Below, piece after piece: positions 1 through 8,205 of a DNA stretch of 64,000 nucleotides (its first letter is position 1; the number at the start of each line of letters is the position of its first letter). The translations under genes were made by a program, and so were the position numbers. The stretch comes from JBLXBZ01 sp048265185 (GTDB taxonomy: Bacteria > Pseudomonadota > Alphaproteobacteria > Rhizobiales > Stappiaceae). The stretch lies in contig JBLXBZ010000001.1 in NCBI GenBank assembly GCA_048265185.1, positions 682,001-746,000 on the forward strand, given 5' to 3'. The notes beneath the pieces were generated by a model, which saw nothing but the letters and a program-made list of their open reading frames with translations, searched no databases and was not told the DNA's origin.

Positions 1-920
1 ACCCAGAGCGCCGAGCCAAGACCCAAGCCCAGCAAGGAGGCGAGCGTCACGCCAAGCACCACCGCCAGCGCACCGCGTGCGCCAAACCACTCAGCCAGAC
101 GCGGGTAGAACCGCCCGCCAAGAAAGCCCGAGAAGGTGTAAAGCCCGAAGAGTACGCCGAAGAAGGCAACTTCGATCTTGAGGTGGAGAAAGAACCACAC
201 CGGCAGGATGAGCAATTGCAGAGTCAGAACCACGGCACGCATGAAGCTATAGCCGAACAGTTCGAGCCATGCCGTGAAGGCCAGCCGCCCCGCATCCACC
301 TTCTGCTCGCCGGCCGTGGTTTTGGCCGGAGCGGGAAGGCGCAGGCCCGCGATGGCGACGAGGGCGGCGGCAAGGTTCGCGGCGCTTGTCATGAAGAAGG
401 GCAGCGCTGGGTTGATCTGGAACACCGCCGCGCCCACGCAGCCGGCCGCAAGGAAGGACATGAACATGTAGCTTGACGAGCGGGCCTGCGCGCGGGTCTG
501 CACCTCAGACGGGGCGTTGGTCACCCGACCGGCATGGGCCAGAAAGCTGCCATCTCCCACGGCGGCGAAGCAATAGCCTACCCCGCCAAGCACCTGCGCC
601 GCAATCAGCACGCCCATGGCCTGCGACGCGGACAGCGCAGCGCCCGCCAAAAGTACCCCGCCGATCAGCGCATTCGAGCCCAGTTTTGCGACCTCACCCA
701 AGGCGATGGTCGCCGCCGGGCCGCGCGTGCTCAGCACGCGCCGCGCCAGACCGCCGAACAGCATGGTCGTCACGCCATAGACGAACAGGATGCCACCCAC
801 GGCGCCGAACGAGAACCCGGCCGCCAGCAGCGCGACCACGAAAATCGGCACGTAGAATGAGAAGCGCGACACCACCCGGTACTGGAGGAACCGCGACACG
901 AGGGTCTGGAACGAAAGCAT
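1..920 (-). CDS. MFS transporter, 3' part cut by window edge
   Basis: Reading the minus strand from an ATG at 918-920 gives an open frame to the window edge (about 306 codons, no stop). It begins MLSFQTLVSRFLQYRVVSRF and continues with alternating hydrophobic segments and short Arg/Lys-rich loops, as in the 12-TM major facilitator superfamily. About nine membrane segments are visible. Plus-strand open frames here are antisense shadows. It is the last visible gene of a minus-strand series (oxygenase, PEBP, YrdC-like), so export of the product of those enzymes, or self-protection, is an inference. The substrate cannot be read from the sequence. The gap of 55 bases to the YrdC-like gene allows co-transcription. 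Confidence 0.8.
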   Translation of the reverse strand, partial: MLSFQTLVSRFLQYRVVSRFSFYVPIFVVALLAAGFSFGAVGGILFVYGVTTMLFGGLARRVLSTRGPAATIALGEVAKLGSNALIGGVLLAGAALSASQAMGVLIAAQVLGGVGYCFAAVGDGSFLAHAGRVTNAPSEVQTRAQARSSSYMFMSFLAAGCVGAAVFQINPALPFFMTSAANLAAALVAIAGLRLPAPAKTTAGEQKVDAGRLAFTAWLELFGYSFMRAVVLTLQLLILPVWFFLHLKIEVAFFGVLFGLYTFSGFLGGRFYPRLAEWFGARGALAVVLGVTLASLLGLGLGSALW

Positions 921-975
921 TGGAATACCTTTGGTCAGTTCCGGATGCGACCCCATAGGCCGCATCCGGAAGGTG

Positions 976-1614
976 TCATTGCAGTTCGAAAACGTCGGAC
1001 TTGATCTGGTCGAACGTCAGATCGCCTTCGCGCAGCAGCGCCATGGTGTGATCGATCCGTAGGATGGTGGTCGATGCGGTCGTCTCCACCGGGCCGCCGC
1101 GCAGCACGAGGCTGACGTACTTGCCCACGTGCTGCACCGCGTTATCGACATCGACGAGCACGCCATCGGACATGCCCGACAGGTTGGCCGAAGTCATGGC
1201 GATGGCCCCGCCAAAGGCGCAAGCCAGGCTGCGCACTACCGGGTTGGCGTGGCAGGCCACCGAGATCGTTGCGTCTTCGTGCAGCGCAAGGTTCGGCGCG
1301 CCGTCCCGCTTGTCCATCACGATGTTGAGTGGGCCGGGCCAGTAGAGGCTGGCCAGCGAGTCGATCAGACGTTCGTTGTCGGCGGCGCCGAAGCGACGCC
1401 AGTCACCCGGGTCCGCCACGAACAGAGTCAGCGGCTTCACGCCCGGACGGTTCTTGGATTCAAAGCAGGATGCAACGGCATCCGGGTTAAAGGGATCGAC
1501 CGCGATGCCATAGTTGGCGTCGGACGGGCAGATCACGATCTCTCCGGCACGCAGATGGGCCACGGCCTTGGCAATGGCGTCAGGTGTCGGATCGAGGATC
1601 GGCGGGATACTCAC
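976..1614 (-). CDS. YrdC/Sua5/YciO-type carbamoyladenylate synthase homologue
   Basis: The 212-residue protein is a single YrdC-like domain, the fold of TsaC/Sua5, which makes threonylcarbamoyl-AMP from threonine, bicarbonate and ATP for tRNA t6A. Visible family motifs are the K-x-R/KPL stretch (SKNRPGVKPLTLFV), the TSANLSG nucleotide loop and the C-terminal STTIL...LLREG segment, so the active site looks intact. The length fits the single-domain TsaC type; no Sua5 C-terminal domain is present. The start is GTG with GGAG seven bases upstream. Its place between an exporter, a PEBP protein and an Fe/2OG oxygenase is unlike a housekeeping tsaC. It may be a paralogue that carbamoylates or adenylates a dedicated metabolite, which is inference. 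It could still be the genome's tRNA enzyme. Confidence 0.85.
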   Translation of the reverse strand: MSIPPILDPTPDAIAKAVAHLRAGEIVICPSDANYGIAVDPFNPDAVASCFESKNRPGVKPLTLFVADPGDWRRFGAADNERLIDSLASLYWPGPLNIVMDKRDGAPNLALHEDATISVACHANPVVRSLACAFGGAIAMTSANLSGMSDGVLVDVDNAVQHVGKYVSLVLRGGPVETTASTTILRIDHTMALLREGDLTFDQIKSDVFELQ

Positions 1615-1637
1615 GAGAGGTCTCCAGTTCTTGCATG

Positions 1638-2108
1638 TTACGCCGGCGCCGTGTTGGCAAAGACGGCCGTGGTGCTGGCGCTGGCGAGTTCATTGGTCTT
1701 GATGGTGAAGCGGACGTAGGCCTGCGGCATGGCCCCCGCGTCGATGCTGTCGCAGGACAGGGCATGCAGGGTGAACACGTAGCGATGCGCCGGGTCCCCG
1801 GCGGGCGGCAGCGCCCCCATGTAGCCCTGCATGTTGGCATCGTTCGGCGCCTCCACCGCGCCCTCGGGCAGGGTTTCACTGCACAGCTGGCCGCTGGTCC
1901 GAACCGGGATGTTCACCACGATCCAGTGCCAGAAGCCCGAGCCTGTCGGCGCATCCGGGTCATAACAGGTCAGCGCAAGGCTCTTGGCGGTGGCGGGAAC
2001 GCCGTCGAAGACCAGAACGGGGGATTTGTCCTGTCCGCCGATCTGGGCGTTGACCGCCTTGGATGGCAGCGTGTCACCTTCGTTGAAATCGACTGAAATC
2101 AGTTTCAT
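1638..2108 (-). CDS. YbhB/YbcL family Raf-kinase-inhibitor-like (PEBP) protein
   Basis: This 156-residue protein belongs to the bacterial phosphatidylethanolamine-binding-protein family. The signature CYDPDAPTGSGFWHWIVVNIP (roughly residues 48-68) and the later GYMGALPPAGDPAHRYVFTLHA block are the two halves of the PEBP ligand pocket. There is no signal peptide, so it should be cytoplasmic. Bacterial members bind small anionic ligands, but no enzymatic role is firmly established. The start ATG is preceded by AAGGAGAG. It lies 23 bases from the YrdC-like gene and 27 bases from the oxygenase, so it is probably in one transcript with them. A role as a binding or chaperone protein for the cluster's metabolite is speculation. 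Confidence 0.9.
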   Translation of the reverse strand: MKLISVDFNEGDTLPSKAVNAQIGGQDKSPVLVFDGVPATAKSLALTCYDPDAPTGSGFWHWIVVNIPVRTSGQLCSETLPEGAVEAPNDANMQGYMGALPPAGDPAHRYVFTLHALSCDSIDAGAMPQAYVRFTIKTNELASASTTAVFANTAPA

Positions 2109-2135
2109 CGTATCTCTCCTTGATTGGGCCGTAAC

Positions 2136-3176
2136 TCAGGCCGTGGCCAGTTTGGGTTTGCCGTCGATCCGGGCGTCGTCCACGAGGCCAGGCAGACCTT
2201 CGACGTAGAGATCGGCAAAGGCATCGCGGCGGCTTTCGTTCCAGAAATTGTAGGTCTTCAGCAGGTAACGCTCGCGGGCGTTTTCCGGCTTCGGCACATG
2301 AGCCTTGTCGCGGCTGTGCAGGCCTTCGAGGTTCGGGAAGATGAACAGCTCGCCGGTCTGGATCGGCACATGCAGTTTCGGCGCCATGGTGATCGCGTCC
2401 TTGACCGCCGCCAGCGCGCGCCATGCAATCGCTGGGGCCAAGGCCGCAACCGTGGTGCGCACGTCGTAGTAGCGGAACGCGCTTTCACCGATCAGGATCG
2501 GGTGGTTGTCCGAATTGACCTGAAACTCGTTCGAGTCCTGCGAAATAAAGTCGAACGGCGTCATGAAGTTCGGCTGACGCAGAATGTCGTGCAGTTCGGG
2601 ATCAATCAGGCTCAGCAGGTCGGCGCCATGCACATATTTGGTGTTGATCACATTGGCTGGGTCCGAACGCATCCCAAGTAGGCACAGAACATCCGCGCGC
2701 ACCCGGTGGGCCGTCCGGTCGTTGTGGAAATAAAGATCGGAGTCGGTTTTTTGAGTCTGGGTGTCCGAATATTTCTTCTGCGCATAGACGTCCTGAAAGA
2801 AGTCGCCGTCATTGCGGGTGGTGTAGGACAGGATCGGCAGGCCGCAGGTTTGCGAAATAACCTCAAGAAGAACCTCACCCACGAAGGTCTTTTTCAACAT
2901 GTGCTTCGAGCAGACTGGATCATCGGGATCGTAGACCGGCACATCGCGGTCGATCGGGCAGTTCTTGACCAGAGCCACCTTGCGCTCATCGGCGCGGGTT
3001 TCACGGAACAGGCGCGCAATGTCAGCCGTTTCTTCACGAAGGAGCGGCTCGGTTGCGATCATTTCGGACACTTCGCTTCGGAAGGCAGCGTAGTTGCCGT
3101 ACGGGTTCGCATTGATGCGTTCGAACCGCGAAACCAGTCGGTCTGCGTAAGAAAAGGAGAAAGTGTTGGTCAACAT
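2136..3176 (-). CDS. Fe(II)/2-oxoglutarate-dependent oxygenase, clavaminate synthase/TauD-like
   Basis: The 346-residue protein has the facial-triad pattern of clavaminate-synthase-like oxygenases: His151-x-Asp153 in YFHNDRTAH and a distal His287 in GLHSRDK. Arg301 or Arg303 (ENARERYLL) is placed to bind the 2-oxoglutarate carboxylate. Family members hydroxylate free or carrier-bound amino acids (Arg, Asn, Lys) or related acids, using O2 and 2-oxoglutarate. Length matches the family (about 330-360). It is the first gene of the minus-strand unit with PEBP, YrdC-like and MFS genes. An A+T-rich promoter region with a 21-bp tandem repeat lies upstream. The substrate is not known. An amino acid beta-, gamma- or delta-hydroxylase is the likeliest guess. 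Confidence 0.85.
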   Translation of the reverse strand: MLTNTFSFSYADRLVSRFERINANPYGNYAAFRSEVSEMIATEPLLREETADIARLFRETRADERKVALVKNCPIDRDVPVYDPDDPVCSKHMLKKTFVGEVLLEVISQTCGLPILSYTTRNDGDFFQDVYAQKKYSDTQTQKTDSDLYFHNDRTAHRVRADVLCLLGMRSDPANVINTKYVHGADLLSLIDPELHDILRQPNFMTPFDFISQDSNEFQVNSDNHPILIGESAFRYYDVRTTVAALAPAIAWRALAAVKDAITMAPKLHVPIQTGELFIFPNLEGLHSRDKAHVPKPENARERYLLKTYNFWNESRRDAFADLYVEGLPGLVDDARIDGKPKLATA

Positions 3177-3238
3177 GGGGTGTTCCTTGGTGACTGAGTG
3201 GTTTCGGACGAAGAGAATTTGCTGTCGAGCCCGATAAA

Positions 3239-3280
3239 AAATACGCTAATAAATTTTTAAAATACACTAATAAATTTTTA
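3239..3280. repeat. Two tandem 21-bp A+T-rich repeats upstream of the oxygenase gene
   Basis: Two abutting 21-base units (3239-3259 and 3260-3280) are identical except at one position (ATACGCTAATAAATTTTTA versus ATACACTAATAAATTTTTA in their cores). They sit 60-100 bases before the oxygenase start, in an A+T-rich island within G+C-rich DNA. A 21-base period is two helical turns, as expected for paired regulator sites on one DNA face. No regulator is assigned. Confidence 0.7.
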
Positions 3281-3403
3281 TGCCACACAATTTGCGAGCC
3301 GCACTACGGATACTTCTTGCATTGGGCGTATCGGCAGCATGGCCGCGCCGGGCGCCAAACGGCAGGAGGTTGCCTGACATGTCCGCGTCCACTTTGCTGT
3401 GCT

Positions 3404-4004
3404 GTGCTGTGACGATCTGGTGGTGGGATATAGCGACATGACCATCTTCAATGGCGTGTCGATGACCGTCGCGCTGGAGAAATGCTCGCGGTGATCGGAT
3501 CGAACGGGGCCGGAAAGTCGACGCTTATCAAGGCCGTGTCTGGCCTTCTTCGCCCGCGCGGCGGGCGCATCGTTCTGGACGGAACCGACATCAGCGTCTT
3601 GGCGCCCAGCACCTGCCGCGCTCGGAACGTGCCGCCGCGATTGCACGGGTGCTGGCCCTATTTCCAGAATTGAAAGATTTCCGCAACAGTCTGGCCGAAG
3701 ACCTGTCCGGTGATCAGCGTCAGATGCTGACGATCTCGCGCGCGCTGCTGCTGGGCCCAGCGCTTCTGGTGGGCATGAGCCGACGGCGGGTCTGTCGCCG
3801 CTTTATTTCCAGATGGTGTTCGAGAAACTCGAAGAGATCCGCGCCACTGGCGCGGCCATCTTGCTGGTTGAACAGGACATTGATCTTGCGCTGCGATCCG
3901 CAGATCGGGTGATGGCGCTGGAAACAGGCAAAACCGTATTCGACGGCTTGCCCGCCGATCTCATGGGCGACGAAACGCTGGTGAGGCTCTATCTTGGTGG
4001 TTAG
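3404..4004 (+). pseudogene. Decayed livF-type branched-chain amino acid ABC ATPase
   Basis: Fragments of a LivF-like ATPase are readable in several frames. An N-terminal CDDLVVGYSDMTIFNGVSM segment (3404-3480) is followed by a frameshift, then Walker A GSNGAGKSTLIKAVSGLL (about 3497-3550). Next comes an internal loss of some 30 codons that removes the Q-loop region. LFPELKDFRN, a damaged signature (EDLSGDQRQML) and a second frameshift at the Walker B/DEPT position follow. The C-terminal VFEKLEEIRATGAAILLVEQDIDLALRSADRV part runs to the stop at 4004. With at least two frameshifts and a deletion it cannot encode a working ATPase. No other liv genes remain nearby, so it is a relic of an earlier gene arrangement. 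Confidence 0.85.
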
Positions 4005-4040
4005 GGCGGTGGCTTCATGCGCGCCGTATGTCGCCAGACT

Positions 4041-4742
4041 CTACAATTCTTTCAGCAAGAACCGTTCGAAAATCGCCGCGATTTCTTCAAGGCGTTTCTG
4101 GGCATGGCGTTTGTTGATCTGCAGCGCCCTGTCGAGATTGCCATCACGGATGGCCTCGGCCAGCGCAAGCTGACTGGCGTTCACGGTCAGCGGCTTGTCC
4201 CGCATCCGCAGCGTAAAAATGCGCACGCGGTGCGATTGATCCAATAGGTTTTCGGCCAGTTTTTCCAGCCGCTGCATGCCGGTCTGCCCCACCAGTGTGC
4301 GGTGAAACAACGAATAGGTCGACGCCCATGTATCAAGCTGGTTTTCCGTCAGGGCGGCGTCCATCTCATCGACCAGCCCCACCAAAATCGCCCCGGTTAC
4401 GGCGTGATTGTCGGCCTTGACCAGAACCTCCACCGCTAGAGCTTCCACCGCTTCGAGCAGACTGTAGATCTCGAACAGATCGTCAAGAGTGACCGTCATG
4501 ATCCTGATGCCGCGCCGGGGAATGATGGTGATCAGCCCTTCGTATTCCAACTTGGCGAGTGCGGCGCGCAGGGGCGTGCGGCTCATGCCGACGAGTTCGA
4601 CCACCTCGTCTTCGAGCATGTTGCGGCCGCCCTGAAGCTCGTTCGACAGAATCATCGCCTTGAGTTGGTCATAGGCTCGTTCGCTCAGCGTTTGAGAGCC
4701 GCGACCGGCTGCCGATTTGGGCTGGCTCGTTATGTAGATCAT
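4041..4742 (-). CDS. GntR family transcriptional regulator, FadR/FCD subfamily
   Basis: The protein has an N-terminal winged helix-turn-helix (SERAYDQLKAMILSNEL...MSRTPLRAALAKLEYEGLI) and an all-helical FCD ligand domain in the C-terminal two thirds, with the expected ED/RxxH-type metal or acid pocket (LFHRTLVGQ...). FCD regulators usually sense small carboxylic acids. The ATG at 4742 is chosen because GGAGG lies five bases upstream; a GTG at 4754 is the alternative. It is divergent from leuC with about 209 bases between the starts, and a 12-bp palindrome lies in the gap. Control of the leuCD-like pair, perhaps by its substrate, is the natural inference. Confidence 0.9.
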   Translation of the reverse strand: MIYITSQPKSAAGRGSQTLSERAYDQLKAMILSNELQGGRNMLEDEVVELVGMSRTPLRAALAKLEYEGLITIIPRRGIRIMTVTLDDLFEIYSLLEAVEALAVEVLVKADNHAVTGAILVGLVDEMDAALTENQLDTWASTYSLFHRTLVGQTGMQRLEKLAENLLDQSHRVRIFTLRMRDKPLTVNASQLALAEAIRDGNLDRALQINKRHAQKRLEEIAAIFERFLLKEL

Positions 4743-4884
4743 GGCCACCTCCACTTTAGATTGAAATTTGTTTTGGAATTTCCGATGTTAATCAAGTCGC
4801 CATTTCAATGGAATGCGTCACCACTTAAGTCAATCGGTATCGCCTTCGACGTTTTTCTTTTCATAACGTGGAAAAGAAATCTGA

Positions 4885-4896
4885 TTGTTGTAACAA
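4885..4896. promoter_or_regulatory. Candidate GntR operator upstream of leuC-like gene
   Basis: TTGTTGTAACAA is a 5-bp inverted repeat with a 2-base centre. It resembles FCD-type GntR half-sites (TTGT...ACAA) and lies 55 bases before the leuC start in the divergent regulator/enzyme gap. This is pattern-based only. Confidence 0.4.
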
Positions 4897-4951
4897 ATTT
4901 TTTACCGTATCCCTTACTCATGACATCAACGACCGATGGCAGGAGGTTCTC

Positions 4952-6358
4952 TTGGCCAAGACGCTTTACGATAAAATTTGGGACGCACATGTAGTGGCCC
5001 AGAACGCCGCCGGGGCGACCATTCTGTACATTGACCAGCAGTTCCTCCACGAGGTGACCAGTGCCCCCGCTTTCGACACGATCGAACGCGAGGGCCATGC
5101 GGTCCGCCGCCCCGAGGCGACGCTCGCCGTGGCCGACCACAACATTCCGACCCATGTTGGCCGCACCGACGAAACCGACGATCCCGAGGCCGCGTTGCAA
5201 TTGCGGTTGATCCGCCAGTATTCGGCGCGGCATAAACTTGATTACTACGGTTATGACGACATCCGGCAAGGTGTGGTCCATGTGGTGGGCCCGGAGCAGG
5301 GGCTGACTCAGCCGGGCATGACCATTGTCTGCGGCGACAGCCACACCTCGACCCATGGCGCCTTTGGGGCGCTGGCTTTTGGCATCTGTACTTCCGAAAT
5401 CGAGCATGTTCTGGCCACCCAGAGCCTGCTTCAGCAGAAGTCGAAGACAATGGCAATCCGGATCGAAGGGGCCTTGCCGCGCGGTGTGACTGCCAAGGAT
5501 GTGATCCTGAATGTGATCGGCCGCATCGGGGCCAACGGGGCCACGGGCTATGTCATCGAATTCTGCGGTCAGGTGATCCGCGACATGTCTATGGAAGCGC
5601 GCATGACCGTGTGCAACATGGCCATCGAGGCCGGCGCCCGCTCCGGGTTGGTCGCGCCGGACGAAAAGACCTTTGCCTATCTGCGGGGTCGCCCGCAGGC
5701 GCCCAGCGATCAGGACTGGGATGCAGCTTTGGCCTATTGGGCACAGTTCCACAGCGACGATGACGCCGAATTCGACCGTGTGGTCGAGGTCGACGCTGCA
5801 GATATCGTGCCCATGGTCACATGGGGCACCAGCCCCGAAGATGTGGCTCCGGTGGTCGGAGCAGTCCCCGAAACGACCGAGGATATGGTCGAAGCCCGCC
5901 GCTTTTCGCTGCGCGACGCGCTTGACTACATGGGGCTTGAAGAGGGCCAGAAGATCACCGACATCCCGCTTGACCGTGTCTTCATCGGCTCTTGCACCAA
6001 CAGCCGTATCGAGGACCTGCGCGAGGTTGCCCGCGTGGTGCGCGGGCGCAAGGTGGCTGACAGCGTCACGGCGATCATCGTGCCGGGTTCGGGTCTGGTG
6101 AAGCTTCAGGCCGAGGCCGAAGGCCTGCATGAGGTGTTCAAGGAAGCCGGTTTCGACTGGCGCGAGGCAGGGTGCTCGATGTGCCTTGGCATGAACGCCG
6201 ACCGTCTCCAGGACGGCGAGCGCTGCGCCTCCACCTCGAACCGCAATTTCAAGGGGCGGCAAGGTCTGGGTGGACGGACCCACCTTGTCAGCCCGGCCAT
6301 GGCCGCCGCCGCTGCGATTGCCGGCCATTTCGTAGACATCCGCCAGTGGGAGGCCTGA
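4952..6358 (+). CDS. leuC: LeuC-type large subunit of 3-isopropylmalate dehydratase family
   Basis: The start is a TTG at 4952 with AGGAGG five bases upstream, giving 468 residues beginning LAKTLYDKIWDAHVV, the canonical LeuC opening. An upstream ATG at 4868 would add a tail that does not resemble the family. The 4Fe-4S cysteines are Cys348 (IGSCTNSR), Cys408 and Cys411 (GCSMCLGMN). The aconitase-type dehydratase isomerises a 2-hydroxy to a 3-hydroxy dicarboxylate together with LeuD, in the cytoplasm. Upstream substrate-loop residues (RPEATLAVADHNIPT) differ slightly from the usual LeuC. A divergent FCD regulator and the neighbouring oxygenase suggest a specialised paralogue, but genuine leucine biosynthesis is not excluded: no leuA or leuB lies here. 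Confidence 0.85.
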   Translation: MAKTLYDKIWDAHVVAQNAAGATILYIDQQFLHEVTSAPAFDTIEREGHAVRRPEATLAVADHNIPTHVGRTDETDDPEAALQLRLIRQYSARHKLDYYGYDDIRQGVVHVVGPEQGLTQPGMTIVCGDSHTSTHGAFGALAFGICTSEIEHVLATQSLLQQKSKTMAIRIEGALPRGVTAKDVILNVIGRIGANGATGYVIEFCGQVIRDMSMEARMTVCNMAIEAGARSGLVAPDEKTFAYLRGRPQAPSDQDWDAALAYWAQFHSDDDAEFDRVVEVDAADIVPMVTWGTSPEDVAPVVGAVPETTEDMVEARRFSLRDALDYMGLEEGQKITDIPLDRVFIGSCTNSRIEDLREVARVVRGRKVADSVTAIIVPGSGLVKLQAEAEGLHEVFKEAGFDWREAGCSMCLGMNADRLQDGERCASTSNRNFKGRQGLGGRTHLVSPAMAAAAAIAGHFVDIRQWEA

Positions 6359-6361
6359 GCC

Positions 6362-7006
6362 ATGGAGAAATTCAGCAAGGTTACCGGGATCGTGGCGCCG
6401 ATGCCGTGGGACAATGTCAATACCGACATGATCAGCCCTAAGCATGTGATGAAGGCGGTCAAGAAGACCGGTCTCGCCTGGGGCTTCTTTCAGGAGTATC
6501 GCGTTGGCCCCGATGGTGAGGTGAAACCGGACTTCGTTCTGAACAAGGCGCCTTGGGACAAGGCGTCGATCATCGTGTCGCTTGAGAACTGGGGCTGCGG
6601 CTCGTCGCGGGAACATGCGCCTTGGGCGATGCGCGATTATGGCGTCCGCAGCGTGATCGCGCTGTCCTTTGCCGACATCCACTACAACAACTGCTTCAAG
6701 AACGGCATTTTGCCGGTGCGTCTTCCCGCTGAAGAGCTGACCCGCGTGATGCAGGCCGCCGAGGCCGGGCAGGAGGTGACGGTTGATCTGACCACCTGTC
6801 AGGTCACACTGGCGGACGGCACGGTCTTTGGCTTCGAGGTCGACGCGGTGCGCCGCGATGCCCTGCTGAACGGTCAGGACGAAATCGACCAGACCAAAAC
6901 GCAGATGGCCGAGATCGAAGCCTTCGAAGCCAGCCATCGTCGCGATGTGCCGTGGCTCTTTGATCGGCGCCCGCAGGCTGTTGCCAAGGGCGAGCCGGTG
7001 ACCTGA
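6362..7006 (+). CDS. leuD: LeuD-type small subunit of 3-isopropylmalate dehydratase family
   Basis: This 214-residue protein starts three bases after the leuC stop, so the two are translationally coupled. It shows the LeuD swivel-domain signatures NTDMISPKHVMKAVKKTG, NWGCGSSREHAPWAM and FADIHYNNCFKNGILPV, which shape the substrate side chain pocket and bind the dicarboxylate. Length is normal (about 200-215). Together with LeuC it would form the heterodimeric isomerase. The first motif reads DMISPK rather than the common DMIIPK. Substrate specificity (isopropylmalate, methylmalate or homologues) cannot be set from sequence alone. It is followed directly by DNA with no recognisable genes and then insertion sequences. 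Confidence 0.85.
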   Translation: MEKFSKVTGIVAPMPWDNVNTDMISPKHVMKAVKKTGLAWGFFQEYRVGPDGEVKPDFVLNKAPWDKASIIVSLENWGCGSSREHAPWAMRDYGVRSVIALSFADIHYNNCFKNGILPVRLPAEELTRVMQAAEAGQEVTVDLTTCQVTLADGTVFGFEVDAVRRDALLNGQDEIDQTKTQMAEIEAFEASHRRDVPWLFDRRPQAVAKGEPVT

Positions 7007-8167
7007 CGGCCCCAAGCCAAACGCGGCCGCATACCAATGTTTCACGGCGTGCGGTCGCGCCGGTCGGGGTCGAGCGCTGTGATTTCCGGCCGGGACCATT
7101 GTCTAACACTCCGATCCCAAGCTGGGCAGGAGGTAATGGGAATAAAGCGCACCCCTGTCGAAAGTCTGGACAGCTCACGTGGTTCTTGCATGAGACAATG
7201 CAGAAGGCGGTGCGCCTGTATATCGCGCCGCGTGCAACCGGATCGTCAGTGAGGGATCTATGGCATTGCCAACTTGTTGAGGTCGAGATGAAAGTAGCTA
7301 GCGCGGTGGCGTTTAAGCTACCATCTCAAGTGCGTATCCTTTCCAGAGGTCGAGAGCATCAAGTCGGGCTTGGCGATAATGGTTAGCTGGCATGCTGTAT
7401 CGACGTGGGCGGAAGATGACGTTGATTTGGTCGTGTGCAGCGAGAAATCGTTGTGCTTGCTTGGGTCATTCAACATGACAACATATATGAATGAACTGCA
7501 ATGGCTCCGATGGACCGCCAAACATACTCGGAAAGATCCGCTTTCATGAATGACGGGCCGCGAAGCACTGCGCAAATAGATTTGCGCCCCCCTGCGACGT
7601 AAAACGCAAAACCCCGCTGATGGAGCAGAGAAGGTTCGACGTCAGGCCCCCTCCGCCACTTACCTTTTCGAAAACGCTCTCCCGATCCGGCGGCGGCCGG
7701 ATTTTTCCGTTGTATTCGGGGGGTATGCGGGTGGGGTTTTGCACTGGCGTAGTCGCCAGAAGGCCCGAATGCATTCTCTTGGGCCGATATTCTCCGGACC
7801 TGATGACTACGCCGATTTGGTCAAATTTATGTAAGACATTGAAAACGTATTGAATTTCGAGGGATCCAGGGGAGCGCTTCGACGCCGGTCTCGACCGCGT
7901 TAAGCGACCCGGTTCGAACCTCACTCCTTTTGACGACGTCACTTGGCTTGAAGGCATTGACGTGAGGTGCAGGCGCTGGGAAAACCAGCAAAAAAGGGAT
8001 GGCAACAACAGACCGCCTACCATTTTCTTCAGCTTCGCCATCGGTTTACACGCAGACGTCTTCGCCAATGAGCCGCATGTTGGTGAACAGCAATGAGGCG
8101 GCCGTAGAAAAACCAAATCTGTCGTGTCATTGGCTCATCTCGAGGTTGTTATCTCCACAGTGGATGT
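7007..8167. other. Gene-free stretch between leuD and the IS cluster
   Basis: No frame here gives a convincing protein family, and open frames on both strands look random. A minus-strand frame of 190 codons (7544-8116) has low-complexity, Ser/Arg-rich content and no domain. The stretch probably consists of decayed mobile-element ends, judging by the IS remnants that start at its right edge. Confidence 0.5.
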
Positions 8168-8205
8168 TGGAGTTGCACCGGTTCCGTTCCGGTGTGTTGC
8201 TCATG

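Noticed and set aside
183..958. Several plus-strand open frames of 60-160 codons
   Set aside because: They are antisense to the partial MFS gene, are Arg/Pro/His-rich and resemble no family.
3239..3280. CRISPR-like direct repeats (also 40404-40445)
   Set aside because: Only two abutting units without spacers and no cas genes.
4805..7099. A 764-codon minus-strand open frame
   Set aside because: It is exactly antisense to leuC-leuD, whose motifs are unmistakable; long antisense frames are common in G+C-rich genes.
7905..7935. GGTTCGAACC resembling a tRNA T-arm, a possible attachment-site relic
   Set aside because: No matching acceptor or anticodon stems could be folded around it, and it does not match the nearby tRNA 3' ends.
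7544..8116. A 190-codon minus-strand frame
   Set aside because: No domain and random-looking composition; considered decayed DNA.
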